This document shows, in pieces, positions 1-9,605 of a DNA stretch of 64,000 bases. The stretch spans positions 558,001 through 622,000 of the forward strand of contig NZ_SOBH01000002.1 of NCBI RefSeq assembly GCF_004365635.1, given 5' to 3'. Under the pieces are notes generated by a model. It searched no databases. It worked only from the letters and a program-made list of their open reading frames with translations, and was not told where the DNA came from. A program made the translations under genes and the position numbers. How positions within the stretch are numbered: position 1 is the stretch's first letter; each line of letters starts with the position of its first letter. The DNA comes from Litoreibacter halocynthiae (GTDB lineage: Bacteria > Pseudomonadota > Alphaproteobacteria > Rhodobacterales > Rhodobacteraceae).

Positions 1-209
1 TTGGCATAGGGAGGGCCGTCATGCAGCGTGAAAGGTTGGCGGGTCTCGGCTTTCGCCTTCTCGCGCAGCTTCTCGTAGACGCCAATCTTAGCCCAACGCT
101 CCAGCCAGCCCGGCTCGCGCTTGGGCAGGCCCGCGCGCATCGGGAAGTCGGTTTTCGGCAGGTTCAGCGTGTCTTTGTAGGAAATGGTCTCAGGGGTGTC
201 GGCGCACAT
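1..209 (-). CDS. ileS: Isoleucyl-tRNA synthetase, N-terminal part (runs off the window)
   Basis: This is the 5' end of a class I aminoacyl-tRNA synthetase that charges tRNA-Ile. The reverse strand from the ATG at 209 reads about 69 codons beginning [19 protein letters not shown] and reaching [12 protein letters not shown] at the window edge. The LHDGPPYAN segment is the class I catalytic signature (HIGH region context) of IleS, and the preceding '[18 protein letters not shown]' segment is the usual IleS N-terminus. The rest of the gene lies to the left of the window. No strong Shine-Dalgarno precedes the ATG. The GC-rich inverted repeat at 279-309 lies in its leader region. The family assignment is secure, but only the first domain can be judged. 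Confidence 0.93.
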   Translation of the reverse strand, partial: MCADTPETISYKDTLNLPKTDFPMRAGLPKREPGWLERWAKIGVYEKLREKAKAETRQPFTLHDGPPYA

Positions 210-526
210 GTCAGGCGTCCTTTGTCGTCGAATTTGCAAATCGGAGTGGGGTCGGTGCGAGCATCTCAAACACCTTTGCCCGGCGTCTCATCTGGATCAG
301 AGCGCCGGGGATATAATTCGAATAATGACGCGAAGATAGGTCATGGGCTTTCTATAGCGCTGCTGCGCGCGCTGGTCCATCGCCTTATTGCAGCGCAGGT
401 GATCGCCCGTCAGCGGGGGCTTCACGTCTTTTGAACGGGTTTCTCACACGCTGATCTGGCGGGGGCCGCTAGAGTGTCGTCACTCCCCAATATCCCTTTT
501 CACCCCTCACCTACCCGGAGGTCACT
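210..526. other. Intergenic region between ileS and the secreted orphan
   Basis: There is no convincing gene here. A 7-bp GC-rich inverted repeat (CCCGGCG at 279-285, CGCCGGG at 303-309) could form a hairpin in the ileS leader. A TATAAT lies at 312-317 on the plus strand but has no matching -35 element. A good ribosome binding site (GGAGG, about 517-521) precedes the ATG at 527. Promoters for both flanking genes are presumably here. Confidence 0.4.
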
Positions 527-1150
527 ATGTTTAAGACACTTCTTTTCGCAGGTCTGACCACCTTGATCGCAACAGGCCAATTGGTTGCAGGACAGCACCT
601 TTCGCCAAACGGCACAGAGTTAGGGACCGTCTCTGGCGGCTCCAATGACTACCTGTTCCTCAAGTCCCCTCGCGAAGGGGCTGATGTCACGCTGACCATT
701 CGCCCGGTCGCCGGACAGGCCTTTCCCAACGAGATCGAACGCATCAATCCCGGCACCTCTGCACTGGCGGACGAGTTGAAGATCAACTGGTATGCCCAAG
801 CCAGCTGTAGCGAAGGCATCCAGCAACTGCGTTCGGCAGGCCCCGGAGGCACCTCCGTGCAAACCATCAACGGAAGCCGCAACGCCATCGCTGGCCGCAG
901 CAATATCCAGAGCTTTGACGTGGAGGCGGTAGACCGTGTGTGTATCCGCTGGGCAAAAGCCATGATTGCGCAATGCGGTTGGCCAATTGAGCAAGGGGCC
1001 GATTGCAGATTCGAGGAGACCTTCTTCTACGATGCAACCACACCGGTTCCACGTAGCAGCCCCGTGCGTATCTCGGGCAGTTGTGTGAACAGCCAGTTGC
1101 CCACGACCGACTATTATGGACGTCTGACCTTGCGCTGCGCCTTCGAGTAA
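527..1150 (+). CDS. Secreted protein of unknown function
   Basis: I do not recognise this 207-aa protein. The first ~22 residues (MFKTLLFAGLTTLIATGQLVAG) look like a Sec signal peptide, so the mature protein is probably periplasmic or exported. It contains six cysteines after the signal (CS, CIRW, CGW, ADCRF, GSCV, LRCAF), which suggests disulfides. A perfect GGAGG lies a few bases before the start. It stands alone between ileS (divergent) and the Rrf2 regulator (convergent), so the context gives no functional hint. Confidence 0.6.
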   Translation: MFKTLLFAGLTTLIATGQLVAGQHLSPNGTELGTVSGGSNDYLFLKSPREGADVTLTIRPVAGQAFPNEIERINPGTSALADELKINWYAQASCSEGIQQLRSAGPGGTSVQTINGSRNAIAGRSNIQSFDVEAVDRVCIRWAKAMIAQCGWPIEQGADCRFEETFFYDATTPVPRSSPVRISGSCVNSQLPTTDYYGRLTLRCAFE

Positions 1151-1215
1151 CCGCGACTCCTACAATCCCGGCGGGCATCTATTGGCAGGCTGCCCGTTAG
1201 GCTTGCGCGCCCCCG

Positions 1216-1674
1216 CTAGGCGGGTTCGTCCTGCACGTTTGCGGCCTCTAAGCCCAGCAATCGCGCCAATGCGGCACCCTGCCCGCTGACATCTTCCAGA
1301 CTGTAGCCGTCCAGCACGGTAAAGAATGCCTCCTGCGCTTCGGCCAATGGCCCGCGCAGCCCGCAGGCTGGCGTGATGGCGCAAGCCCCGTTGCCCGCAA
1401 AACACTCCGCGACAGACAGATTTCGCGTCAGGCTGCGCACCACGGCGCCGATGCGAATCTCGCCAGCGGGCTTGGCGAGGCTCAAGCCACCCGCGCGGCC
1501 ACGGGTGGACAGAACGAATCCTTCGCTCACCAATGCCGTCGCCACCTTGGAGAGATGATGCTCCGACAGCGAAAACTTCGCGGCAATTTCCGCGACCGAC
1601 GCTCTGCGCGCGCCGCACAATCGCAGATAGATCAAGGCGCGAAGCCCGTAGTCGGTGAACTTGTCCAGTTGCAT
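1216..1674 (-). CDS. nsrR: Rrf2-family [Fe-S] transcriptional regulator, NsrR-like
   Basis: A 152-aa Rrf2 protein. The N-terminal winged helix (MQLDKFTDYGLRALIYL, then SVAEIAAKFSLSEHHLSKV) is typical of NsrR, and three cysteines at 91, 98 and 104 are spaced like the cluster ligands of NsrR. In the family, the [4Fe-4S] or [2Fe-2S] cluster senses nitric oxide and repressor release turns on NO-detoxifying genes. It is divergent from a small membrane peptide and a truncated haemoglobin. Two matching GCAT-N5-ATGC palindromes lie in the intergenic region (1687-1699 and 1724-1736). The assignment to NsrR rather than another Rrf2 branch rests on the cysteine pattern, the N-terminal sequence and the neighbouring globin. 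Confidence 0.85.
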   Translation of the reverse strand: MQLDKFTDYGLRALIYLRLCGARRASVAEIAAKFSLSEHHLSKVATALVSEGFVLSTRGRAGGLSLAKPAGEIRIGAVVRSLTRNLSVAECFAGNGACAITPACGLRGPLAEAQEAFFTVLDGYSLEDVSGQGAALARLLGLEAANVQDEPA

Positions 1675-1686
1675 GCGACATAATTA

Positions 1687-1736
1687 GCATTTGTAATGCG
1701 CAATTAAAAGCGTTAGATATTGCGCATCTCAAATGC
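1687..1736. promoter_or_regulatory. Tandem palindromes, probable NsrR-type operators
   Basis: Two 13-bp palindromes of the form GCAT-N5-ATGC, GCATTTGTAATGC (1687-1699) and GCATCTCAAATGC (1724-1736), lie between the divergent Rrf2 gene and the small membrane ORF. Their centres are 37 bp apart, about 3.5 helical turns. The ATGC/GCAT halves resemble the known NsrR motif (AAGATGCATTT-type half sites). This is probably the operator for both directions, with autoregulation and control of the globin unit. Confidence 0.6.
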
Positions 1737-1755
1737 CCATTAAAGGGAATATCCG

Positions 1756-1929
1756 ATGTCCGTAGCCACCACCGCCGAGAAGATCGCCGAAATCCTGCTT
1801 TGGCCGGGCACCAAGATTTGCCAGTTTTTCGGTATACAACCCACTGATGACGCGGGCTTGATCCGCTCCATGTTCAATATGCTGGTGTACCTATGCATTC
1901 TGCTTCCAATCGTATGGATCGTTCTTTGA
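1756..1929 (+). CDS. 57-aa single-pass membrane peptide upstream of the globin
   Basis: A short ORF read from the ATG at 1756 to the TGA at 1927-1929, with AAGGGA about 10 bases upstream. The product starts MSVATTAEKIAEILLWPG and ends in one hydrophobic helix (about residues 41-57, MFNMLVYLCILLPIVWIVL). It overlaps the start of the truncated haemoglobin gene, so the two are probably translationally coupled and controlled by the same palindromes. I do not recognise a family. A role as membrane partner of the globin in NO handling is only an inference from position. Confidence 0.6.
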   Translation: MSVATTAEKIAEILLWPGTKICQFFGIQPTDDAGLIRSMFNMLVYLCILLPIVWIVL

Positions 1930-2336
1930 CCGCTCAGCCGCCCCGTTTCGACATCACGCCTCACCAGATCGACCAAGTGGTCACCAAATTCTACGCAAGG
2001 GTCCGCGCCGAACCCGTGCTTGGTCCCGTGTTTGCGGCGCACGTTCCTGACGATGGCTGGCCTGCCCACGAAGCCAAGATCGCCAGTTTCTGGCGCAACG
2101 CTATCCTGTACGAGCGCAGCTATGACGGGAACCCGATGCAAAAGCACATGGCCGCGCGCGATGTGCAAGGCGAGCATTTCCCCCGTTGGCTGGCCCTGTT
2201 CGACACGGTCCTCGCGGCAGAGCTGCCACCGCAGATAGCACTCGCCTTTTCGACCCTTGCTCACCGCATCGCCCGTGGATTGCGTATGGGCGTTGAAGAT
2301 CTACGGGCACCCGTTGGGGCACCACCCAGCCTTTGA
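1893..2336 (+). CDS. Group III truncated haemoglobin
   Basis: A 147-aa (or 140-aa) 2-over-2 globin. RFDITPHQIDQVVTKFYARVRAEPVLGPVF followed by HEAKIASFWRNAI and a His-rich HFPRWLALF segment is the standard group III truncated haemoglobin layout. The haem-binding histidine lies in the second half. Members bind O2 and NO and are usually linked to nitrosative stress or microaerobic respiration. The start is uncertain: ATG at 1893 or ATG at 1914 (MDRSLTAQ), and neither has a clear ribosome binding site, as expected for coupling to the overlapping small ORF. The NsrR-like regulator upstream supports a role in NO detoxification. Confidence 0.88.
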   Translation: MHSASNRMDRSLTAQPPRFDITPHQIDQVVTKFYARVRAEPVLGPVFAAHVPDDGWPAHEAKIASFWRNAILYERSYDGNPMQKHMAARDVQGEHFPRWLALFDTVLAAELPPQIALAFSTLAHRIARGLRMGVEDLRAPVGAPPSL

Positions 2337-2389
2337 CTGCGGTCATTTAGCTCATGACGCCAGCGGCTTAACCGCCTAAGTTCACCCTC

Positions 2390-3571
2390 ATGAGTTACAA
2401 CATCGCTATCGCCGGTGCAGGCATTGGCGGCTTGACCGCCGCCGCCCTTCTGGCCCGTCAGGGTCATACCATCACCGTCTTCGACCAATTCGATACGCCC
2501 CGCCCTGTGGGGTCCGGCCTGGTGATCCAGCCCGTCGGCCAAGCTGTACTGGACGAGATCGACGCAGGTGAAGCCGCCCGCGCCAAGGGTAATGCAGTGC
2601 GCCGGATGCTCGGGCATGAAGCAGACAGCGGACGCCGCGTCCTCGATGTTACTTATGACCACGACCCGAACGGTATCCATGTCGGCCTTGCGATCCATCG
2701 CGCCGCGCTGTTTGACGCCATATTGCAATCCGCGCTCGAAGCTGGAGTTGCCATCAAACCATCCCATCAGGTCACCGCGCTGAGGGACCGCCACCTCTCT
2801 TTCCGCTCCCATGATCCTCAAGGTCCGTTCGATCTTGTGATCGACAGCTCCGGCGCGTCCTCGCCGCTCTCCCCCATTCAGGCAAAACCGCTGCCCTATG
2901 GCGCAATCTGGGGTACCGTTCCGTGGCGCGACTGCGGCCTGCCTCAAGATCAGCTTACCCAAGTCTATCGCCGCGCCGACCGGATTATCGGGATCATGCC
3001 CTCCGGCACATTGCCCGGTTCCGACATCCAGCAAGCGGCCGTTTTCTGGTCCATGCCGCGCGATGCGCATGATGCATGGCGCGCCGCCCCGCTTTCGGTT
3101 TGGCAGGCAGAAGTTGCGCGGCTCTGGCCCGACGCTGCTCCGATCTTCGAGCAGATCACCAACCACGACCAAATGACCATGGCCCGCTACGCCCATGGCA
3201 CCTTGCGCAAACCCTATGGTGACAACCTCGCAATCATCGGCGACGCCGCGCACAAGGCGTCCCCGCAGTTGGGTCAAGGTGCGAATATGGCAATGCTCGA
3301 CGCGTCGGCGTTGGCGAAGGCCATCGCGCAGCATCCGCTACAAGACGCCCTGCCCGCCTACGCCATGGCGCGGCGCTGGCATGTGCGTATTTATCAGGCG
3401 ATGTCATGGGCCTTCACGCCGCAATATCAGTCAGACAGCCGCATCCTGCCCGCGTTTCGTGATCATCTGTTGTTCCCAATCAGCCAATTTGGCCCGGTGC
3501 CACGCCTGCTGACCCGCCTTGTGCGCGGCGACATGATCCCGCCCATGGCCTCGCTCACCCCGCGCGACTAA
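2390..3571 (+). CDS. FAD-dependent monooxygenase (PHBH/salicylate hydroxylase type)
   Basis: A 393-aa flavoprotein. The N-terminus carries the Rossmann GxGxxG (G9, G11, G14) followed by a helix and an acidic end to strand 2 (TVFDQ), which binds the ADP part of FAD. The C-terminal GD motif (NLAIIGDAAHKASPQLGQGANMAM) is the second FAD contact of the p-hydroxybenzoate hydroxylase fold. Such enzymes hydroxylate aromatic substrates using NAD(P)H and O2; the substrate cannot be told from sequence. The gene stands alone, and its 3' end overlaps the convergent membrane protein gene by 4 bp. Confidence 0.85.
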   Translation: MSYNIAIAGAGIGGLTAAALLARQGHTITVFDQFDTPRPVGSGLVIQPVGQAVLDEIDAGEAARAKGNAVRRMLGHEADSGRRVLDVTYDHDPNGIHVGLAIHRAALFDAILQSALEAGVAIKPSHQVTALRDRHLSFRSHDPQGPFDLVIDSSGASSPLSPIQAKPLPYGAIWGTVPWRDCGLPQDQLTQVYRRADRIIGIMPSGTLPGSDIQQAAVFWSMPRDAHDAWRAAPLSVWQAEVARLWPDAAPIFEQITNHDQMTMARYAHGTLRKPYGDNLAIIGDAAHKASPQLGQGANMAMLDASALAKAIAQHPLQDALPAYAMARRWHVRIYQAMSWAFTPQYQSDSRILPAFRDHLLFPISQFGPVPRLLTRLVRGDMIPPMASLTPRD

Positions 3572-4551
3572 CCTGTCGGGAAAAGCCCAGTCAACGCGCG
3601 GCGCACCAGTCCTGTCACTGACGGGCGGTCTTGTGTGGAATACGGCAGCGGGCGGCACACATCCATAGCGGCAACCCCGACGCGCGCCGTCAACGCGCCG
3701 TTGATCACGCCCTCGCCAAAGCGGCGTGACAGCTTGGACAACACGCCCCCACCAGCGATGGAGCCAATCAGATCGTCGCCCACAGCCACGGCCCCCGTGG
3801 CCACCAGATGCGTCAGCACGGCGCGCGTCAGCCGCCAGCTTCCCAGCGTGCCGGAGCGCCCGCCATAAATCTCTGCAATCCGCCGGATCATTCGCAGGTT
3901 CGATGTTAAAGCCGCCACCAGATCGGCCAGCGCCAGCGGGACAATCGCCGTCACCGTGGCCACCTGCCGCGCTGCCGCCTCGACTTCCAAACGCGCCAGC
4001 GCGTCCAACGGGGCCAGCAATTGCGTCTCCGCCTCGCCCAGCACTGCATCCGCGTCAAACCCGTCTCCGTCGCGCGCGCTCACCGCGGCACGGCCCGCTT
4101 CCAACTCGGGACGGTTCGCATACAGCGTCATAAGTCGCCCCGACACCGCGCGGGAGGCCTTCAGGTCGCCTGTCGCCAACGCCGCTTCCGCGTCTTTGCG
4201 CAGCCCGTCGATCTTTTTCAATCGACCGATGGCCAGCCATTCCTTGCCCGAGATCAACAACAACGCGAAGACGAACAATCCCGTCAAACCAAGTGCAATC
4301 ATGCCAAGAACAGGGCTGCGTTCGATCAATCCGTTCACGAAATCCCAAGCCGCAACGCTCGCCACAAAGCTCACCAAAGCCACCGACGCCGACCAGAAAA
4401 ACTTCGCCAAGCGCGACGGCCTGCGCGCCGCCAAGGCCGCGACGGATTGCATAGCGCGCCCTTGCGGTATCTCGTCGGCAATCACCGGTGCTGTCGCGGG
4501 GGTGATCTCGGCAGGCTCGTCCAGCTCGATCAATACGGGGCGCTTGCTCAT
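3568..4551 (-). CDS. YcjF-like (UPF0283/TIGR01620) inner-membrane protein
   Basis: A 327-aa protein with a charged N-terminal arm, two transmembrane helices (about residues 50-70 and 83-103; the second reads LGMIALGLTGLFVFALLLIS) and a long alanine-rich cytoplasmic domain ending with a hydrophobic segment. This organisation, and its position directly after ycjX with a 4-bp ATGA overlap, match the TIGR01620/UPF0283 family. In enterobacteria ycjX and ycjF form a stress-induced pair (psp region), and the function is unknown. Family membership is inferred from architecture plus context. Confidence 0.8.
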   Translation of the reverse strand: MSKRPVLIELDEPAEITPATAPVIADEIPQGRAMQSVAALAARRPSRLAKFFWSASVALVSFVASVAAWDFVNGLIERSPVLGMIALGLTGLFVFALLLISGKEWLAIGRLKKIDGLRKDAEAALATGDLKASRAVSGRLMTLYANRPELEAGRAAVSARDGDGFDADAVLGEAETQLLAPLDALARLEVEAAARQVATVTAIVPLALADLVAALTSNLRMIRRIAEIYGGRSGTLGSWRLTRAVLTHLVATGAVAVGDDLIGSIAGGGVLSKLSRRFGEGVINGALTARVGVAAMDVCRPLPYSTQDRPSVTGLVRRALTGLFPTG

Positions 4552-5951
4552 CTCAAACGGTCTCCAATCAGGAATTCTGCGGCGCGGTCCAACCGGATAT
4601 GCGGCGGCCCTTCACCCGGGGCCAAATTCAATTTTGCAGGGGCAAAATTCATCACCGAGTATTCCCCGTCCAGCCAGCCTTGCGCCCCATCACGCGCAGC
4701 CCCGATTATCTTGGCAGGGTCCGACGGCAACTCTCCGGGATAGAACGCCGCCTGCTTGCCCGTGTCCACCAAGCGCCCGCGCACCACATCCAGACCTTGC
4801 AGATGGTCCTCCGTCGTCGCCCTGAGTGCGGCAATCGACATGGCTTGTGTCTTGGCCCCCGCGAAGTCCGCACGGTCCCGCGCCTCGCGTAACAGCGCTT
4901 CCATGATCGCGGTCAAACGCCCGTGTTGTGAGTGATGCAAATGGTCTGCTTTGGTCGCCGCAAACAGGATTTTCTCAACCCGCTTGCCAAATAACAATTG
5001 AGACAGCCACGCATTGGCACCGGGCCGGAACGCCCCCAGAATATCCGCCATCGCGTTGCTCAGATCATCCACAGCCTGCGGCCCCGAATGGATCGCGCCC
5101 AGCGCATCTACCAGCACCACCTGACGGTCAATCCGCGAGAAGTGGTCGCGGAAAAACGGCTTCACGACCTTGGATTTATACGCCTCGAACCGCCGCTCGA
5201 ACTCGCGATACAACGATCCGCGTTTCGTGACCTCCGGCACAGGCATCGGCGCAAAGGTCAAAACCGGAGAGCCTTCCAGATCACCCGGCAACAGGAAGCG
5301 CCCCGGGGTGTAATCCGAATACCCAGCTTCCCGAATGGCCTGCAAATAAGCGGTATATGCTTCGGCAAACCGCTTCGCTTGCGGCTCGTCCAGCTTCACA
5401 CCGCCATCGGTAGAGCGCGCCAAAGCCACGAATGCAGCCCCTGCGTCCCGACCGTCAGCGCGGGTCAAAGCCTCTTCCGACCACTGCGCATAGCTCTTGT
5501 CCATCAGGCCCAAATCCAGCAGCCATTCGCCGGGGTAGTCCACGATATCCAAATGCACCGTGCGCGGACCGGACACCATGCCCATAAGCCCCGTCGGCTG
5601 CACGCGCATCGACAGGCGCAGCTCGGAAATAGAGCGCGTCGACACAGGCCAATGCGGATCAGCCCCCGTCAGCGCGGCGAGATGCGTCTCGAAGTCAAAC
5701 CGCGGGATCGTGTCATCCGGTTGCGGGTGCAAATACGCGGTCTGGATGCCGCCATCCGCCGCCGCCCGAAGCTGCCCCATGCGGGCGCGATCCATCAAGT
5801 TTGCGATCAGCGAGGTGATAAACACGGTCTTACCCGCGCGACTCAACCCCGTCACGCCCAGCCGGATCGTGGGCTCGAACACCCCCGTCACAGACTGCGT
5901 CGCGCCTTCCACCGTGCGGCCTATGCCGTCAACAATATCGTAAAGTATCAA
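4548..5951 (-). CDS. ycjX: YcjX family P-loop protein (DUF463)
   Basis: A 467-aa predicted GTP/ATP-binding protein. The Walker A motif is GLSRAGKT at residues 35-42, preceded by the family signature 'VTGVFEPTIRLGVTG'. VHLDIVDYPGEWLLDL is the Walker B/G3-like DYPGEW motif characteristic of YcjX. A later VLVDALG and a KADHLHHSQHG segment (G4-like) are also present. The start is TTG at 5951 with a strong GAGGGG 7 bases before it. It is the first gene of a two-gene unit with the YcjF-like membrane protein, and the family is associated with envelope stress. Function is not established. Confidence 0.9.
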   Translation of the reverse strand: MILYDIVDGIGRTVEGATQSVTGVFEPTIRLGVTGLSRAGKTVFITSLIANLMDRARMGQLRAAADGGIQTAYLHPQPDDTIPRFDFETHLAALTGADPHWPVSTRSISELRLSMRVQPTGLMGMVSGPRTVHLDIVDYPGEWLLDLGLMDKSYAQWSEEALTRADGRDAGAAFVALARSTDGGVKLDEPQAKRFAEAYTAYLQAIREAGYSDYTPGRFLLPGDLEGSPVLTFAPMPVPEVTKRGSLYREFERRFEAYKSKVVKPFFRDHFSRIDRQVVLVDALGAIHSGPQAVDDLSNAMADILGAFRPGANAWLSQLLFGKRVEKILFAATKADHLHHSQHGRLTAIMEALLREARDRADFAGAKTQAMSIAALRATTEDHLQGLDVVRGRLVDTGKQAAFYPGELPSDPAKIIGAARDGAQGWLDGEYSVMNFAPAKLNLAPGEGPPHIRLDRAAEFLIGDRLR

Positions 5952-6045
5952 GTCTGCCCCTCGGGTTGTTGATCCCTACATAGGGCGCGCAATGCGCTAT
6001 GTGTAGGCCCTTGGCACCGCGCCGCAGTCAGGCTACCTGTCGGCC

Positions 6046-6837
6046 ATGCCCCGTTACGCGCTCAAAATCGAATATAACGGCCAGCCTTACAATGGCTGGC
6101 AACGTCAGGATGGCCAACCCACCGTGCAAGGGGCCATCGAAGACGCCTTGCGCAAATTGCAGCCCGATTTCGAGAAGATTGCCGCCGCGGGGCGCACGGA
6201 TACGGGCGTGCATGGCTTGGCGCAGGTCGCCCATGCGGACATGACACGCGACTGGGAAGTCTTCCGCCTGAACGAGGCGCTGAACTACCACCTGAAGCCG
6301 CACCCGATTTCGATCCTAGAAGTTGTGCGGGTTCACGACGACTGGCACGCCCGCTTCGACGCCACTGAACGGCGCTATTGGTTCCGGCTGCTCTACCGCC
6401 GCGCCCCCGCGACGCACGACAAAGGCCTTGTCTGGCAGGTCAACTACCCGCTGGACATCGCCCTCATGCGTGAGGCCGCGCTGCACCTTATCGGGCAGCA
6501 CGACTTTACCACTTTCCGGTCGTCGACCTGTCAGGCGCTGTCGCCCGTCAAAACCCTCGATGCGCTTGAAATTGAGGAAATCGCCATCCCCTATGGAGCC
6601 GAATACCGCTTCTCCATCCGCGCCCGCAGCTTCCTGCACAATCAGGTGCGCAGCTTTGTCGGCTCGCTGGAACGTGTCGGCTGCGGCTCTTGGCAGCCAA
6701 TCCAGATGAAGCATGCATTAGAAGCTGTTGACCGCGCAGCCTGCGGGCCGGTTTGTCCGGCGAGCGGTTTGTATTTGGCAGGTGTCGGCTATCCGAGCGA
6801 TCCGTTCACACTTTCAGCCCAACCGCCCCGCAGCTAA
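6046..6837 (+). CDS. truA: tRNA pseudouridine(38-40) synthase
   Basis: A 263-aa TruA. The catalytic motif [11 protein letters not shown] places the nucleophilic aspartate at residue 52, and [21 protein letters not shown] is the standard N-terminus. [19 protein letters not shown] is the C-terminal active-site segment. The enzyme isomerises uridines 38-40 in the tRNA anticodon stem-loop. It is transcribed alone on the plus strand, with its last 4 bp overlapping the convergent downstream ORF. Confidence 0.95.
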   Translation: MPRYALKIEYNGQPYNGWQRQDGQPTVQGAIEDALRKLQPDFEKIAAAGRTDTGVHGLAQVAHADMTRDWEVFRLNEALNYHLKPHPISILEVVRVHDDWHARFDATERRYWFRLLYRRAPATHDKGLVWQVNYPLDIALMREAALHLIGQHDFTTFRSSTCQALSPVKTLDALEIEEIAIPYGAEYRFSIRARSFLHNQVRSFVGSLERVGCGSWQPIQMKHALEAVDRAACGPVCPASGLYLAGVGYPSDPFTLSAQPPRS

Positions 6838-7517
6838 CTTGCGGTGCGGCGTTTTTTTAGGGCCAGTTGGTCGTCGAGTTCATCGGTGTTCAAGTCAATC
6901 AAATCCTGCTGGCAGCCCGCTACATAGCGCTTCAGCATTCCGGTATAGAAGCTGAGTTCTTCTTGTTGATCCGCCAAGCGCTTCAGACGTGCTTCAATCA
7001 CACCGCTATGGCTTTTCAGAATATCGCGGGACGACGGCTCGGAGAGCGAAATCAGGTCAAATATCGGGGAGACGATATCGCTCAGAACTTCGACCGCAAT
7101 CCGCTCCCTGACTGTGGCGGAGGGCAAGTCGGCAGATGGCAGGAAACAAAGTACTCTGTTCATGTCCCCGACATGCCGATCGAAACTAAGCCTCACACTT
7201 CCCGGCTCATCGACCCCGTGCGCAGGGTCGATGCGCAGGCCGGACACGCCGACCCTCGGAAGGAAGACCTCGAAATCCGGTAGGGTGATTGGCTCGCTTC
7301 CAATTTTTTGTGTGTTCAATACGGCAAGAAACCGGTCCGCGAACTCGGGTACGAGAACGCTTTCGATCGTCCGGCTCGTGTCGAAGAAAAAGCTGCTGTG
7401 CATCCCACCTGAAATCAGCTGGATGGATCGGACCCGATAGGTCGTATCACAGTATTTTGTTAGCGCAATCGTAACGCTGTCACTCGACATCAAGCCAAGG
7501 GATTTTGCCGTAGACAT
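6834..7517 (-). CDS. Conserved protein of unknown function with C-terminal coiled segment
   Basis: I do not recognise this 227-aa soluble protein ([22 protein letters not shown]...). The ATG at 7517 is preferred over an upstream in-frame start at 7547 because GAGG lies about 9 bases before it. It has no signal peptide or membrane helix. The C-terminal third ([25 protein letters not shown]) is probably a helical or coiled segment, followed by an acidic stretch and a basic tail (LKKRRTAS). It is convergent with truA. An upstream inverted repeat ACCCAA-G-TTGGGT (7701-7713) might be an operator. Confidence 0.5.
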   Translation of the reverse strand: MSTAKSLGLMSSDSVTIALTKYCDTTYRVRSIQLISGGMHSSFFFDTSRTIESVLVPEFADRFLAVLNTQKIGSEPITLPDFEVFLPRVGVSGLRIDPAHGVDEPGSVRLSFDRHVGDMNRVLCFLPSADLPSATVRERIAVEVLSDIVSPIFDLISLSEPSSRDILKSHSGVIEARLKRLADQQEELSFYTGMLKRYVAGCQQDLIDLNTDELDDQLALKKRRTAS

Positions 7518-7730
7518 TGGGGGCCTCAATCTAGCGAAAGGGTACAAAAAACAAACTGGTTAAAATCGGCTAAGATCCGTTATTGCTTCGTAAAGACTGC
7601 GCCCAAATAGTTAACAAATCCTTTACAGCCGTTTCTGACAGGACCCGAGTGACCTGTGGAGACCTCCGCAAAATCGAAATTTTCTCAGAAAACCCATTGT
7701 TACCCAAGTTGGGTGAACACCCTCTGCAAC

Positions 7731-8492
7731 TCAGGTTTTCAACCGATATCCTGTTTTGAATATCCATCCGATGACCGCAATGCAGACGGCCGTGAACAAG
7801 GCAATGGCGAACAAGCTTAACCCGATGGACACCTCTGCCTCACCGAAGAACGCCCAGCGGAACCCTGAAATCAGGTAGATCACAGGGTTGAACATGGTGA
7901 TCGTCTGCCACACCGGTGGCAGCATCGAGATCGAGTAGAACGACCCCCCAAGAAACACCAACGGGGTAATCACCAGCAACGGGATCAGTTGCAGCTGCTC
8001 GAAATTCTTGGCCCAGATGCCAATGATGAACCCCAGCAAGGAAAAGCTGAAGCAGGTCATCACAAGAAACGCCATCATCGCCACCGGATGCGCGATTCTG
8101 AGGTCGACGAACACGAACGCCGTCCCCAGAATTATTAACCCCACCAGCAACGCCTTGGACGCCGCCGCCCCCACATAGCCGATCATGATTTCCACAAAAG
8201 ACACCGGCGCCGAAAGCAGCTCGTATATCGTTCCGATAAACTTGGGAAAGTATATCCCGAAGCTGGCATTCGCCGTGCTTTGGGTCATCACCGACAGCAT
8301 GATCAGCCCCGGCACAATAAACGCCCCGTAGCTGACCCCTTCAACCGTGTCGATACGTGACCCGATCGCCGCGCCGAAGACCACGAAATACAGCGAGGTC
8401 GATAACACCGGAGAGATAAAGCTCTGCAACAACGTGCGGAAAAAGCGCGTCATCTCGAAAACGTAGATCGCTTTGATAGCTGTCAAATTCAT
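7731..8492 (-). CDS. ABC-2 type transporter permease
   Basis: A 253-aa integral membrane protein with six predicted helices. It carries the ABC-2 permease pattern ([28 protein letters not shown]; then [41 protein letters not shown]). It overlaps the ATP-binding gene by 4 bp and must form an exporter with it. The pair resembles YadG/YadH-type exporters of unknown substrate. Confidence 0.9.
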   Translation of the reverse strand: MNLTAIKAIYVFEMTRFFRTLLQSFISPVLSTSLYFVVFGAAIGSRIDTVEGVSYGAFIVPGLIMLSVMTQSTANASFGIYFPKFIGTIYELLSAPVSFVEIMIGYVGAAASKALLVGLIILGTAFVFVDLRIAHPVAMMAFLVMTCFSFSLLGFIIGIWAKNFEQLQLIPLLVITPLVFLGGSFYSISMLPPVWQTITMFNPVIYLISGFRWAFFGEAEVSIGLSLFAIALFTAVCIAVIGWIFKTGYRLKT

Positions 8493-9415
8493 GCCGCGTC
8501 CCCCACCAAGCCAACGAAAATGTCCTCAAGCGAGGATTGCGAGGTCGACACGTCTTTCAGCACCAGCCCTTGCGCTGCCAGATCGCTCAGCAAGGCGGTA
8601 ATCCCCGTCCGCTCGCCCCGCGTCTCATAAGCGTATTCGAGGCTGCATCCATCCGTGCCGATCACCAGCTCATAGGCGGCCAATCCGGCAGGTATCTCGG
8701 CAATCGGTTCCTGCAACTCGATGCACAACTGTTTGCGCCCCATCTGCGCCATCAATTCAGCCTTGTCCTTCACCAACAGGATTTTGCCGTCATTGATCAC
8801 GCCAACCCTGTCGGCAATGGCTTCAGCTTCTTCGATGTAATGGGTCGTCAAAATGATCGTCACGCCGTCTTCACGCAGCCCGCGCACGATTTCCCACATG
8901 TCCTTGCGCAGTTCGACATCCACACCCGCAGTCGGCTCGTCCAGGAACAAAACCCGTGGCTCGTGGCTCAGCGCTTTGGCAATCAACACGCGCCGCTTCA
9001 TCCCGCCTGACAGCTCTTTAACGCGGGCGTCCTTTTTGTCCCAAAGCGACAATTGGCGCAAAATGCGCTCTACATACGCGTCATTGCGTGGCTTGCCGAA
9101 CAGCCCGCGTGAGAACCTGACCGAGTTGATGACTTTCTCGAACGGTTCCAGTGACAGCTCTTGCGGCACCAATCCGATCAAACTCCGTGCGCCACGGAAG
9201 TCGTCAACAATATCGTGGCCACCCACGCTGATGGAGCCCAAGGTCGCGTTCACCATCCCGCATATGACCGAAATCAACGTGGTCTTGCCCGCCCCGTTTG
9301 GGCCAAGCAACGCGAGGATCTCGCCTTGTTCGATATCCAAAGACACGCCTTTGAGGGCTTCAAAGCCGCCCTCGTAAATCTTCGTGACGTCTTTGGCGGA
9401 TACGATTGCAGGCAT
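8489..9415 (-). CDS. ABC exporter ATP-binding protein (YadG-like)
   Basis: A 308-aa ATPase with Walker [10 protein letters not shown], signature [19 protein letters not shown], Walker [14 protein letters not shown] and the switch histidine TTHYIEEAE. The C-terminal ~80 residues form the extra domain of drug/polysaccharide ABC-2 exporters. The ATG at 9415 ([17 protein letters not shown]) is chosen over an in-frame upstream start at 9508 because the extension is not family-like and a GGGGG ribosome binding site precedes 9415. It is first in a two-gene operon with the permease. Confidence 0.93.
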   Translation of the reverse strand: MPAIVSAKDVTKIYEGGFEALKGVSLDIEQGEILALLGPNGAGKTTLISVICGMVNATLGSISVGGHDIVDDFRGARSLIGLVPQELSLEPFEKVINSVRFSRGLFGKPRNDAYVERILRQLSLWDKKDARVKELSGGMKRRVLIAKALSHEPRVLFLDEPTAGVDVELRKDMWEIVRGLREDGVTIILTTHYIEEAEAIADRVGVINDGKILLVKDKAELMAQMGRKQLCIELQEPIAEIPAGLAAYELVIGTDGCSLEYAYETRGERTGITALLSDLAAQGLVLKDVSTSQSSLEDIFVGLVGDAA

Positions 9416-9605
9416 GGGACCCCCGTTGATATTATCTCGCACTTGTAGGGGCTGCCGTAGCCAAGGAAAACCCAGAGTTATGTGCAGCAGGTGCAAGCTC
9501 ATGTGCATTGCAGCTATCTACATTGAAATATTTAGAGTTTTCGGTAAGTTCATTGCATTCGCTCCGGGGTGGGGCACAGATTGATAACGCTTCGATGTCA
9601 GGCAT

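Noticed and set aside
312-317. TATAAT as a promoter -10
   Set aside because: No fitting -35 element is within 16-18 bp, and it lies 200 bp from the next start.
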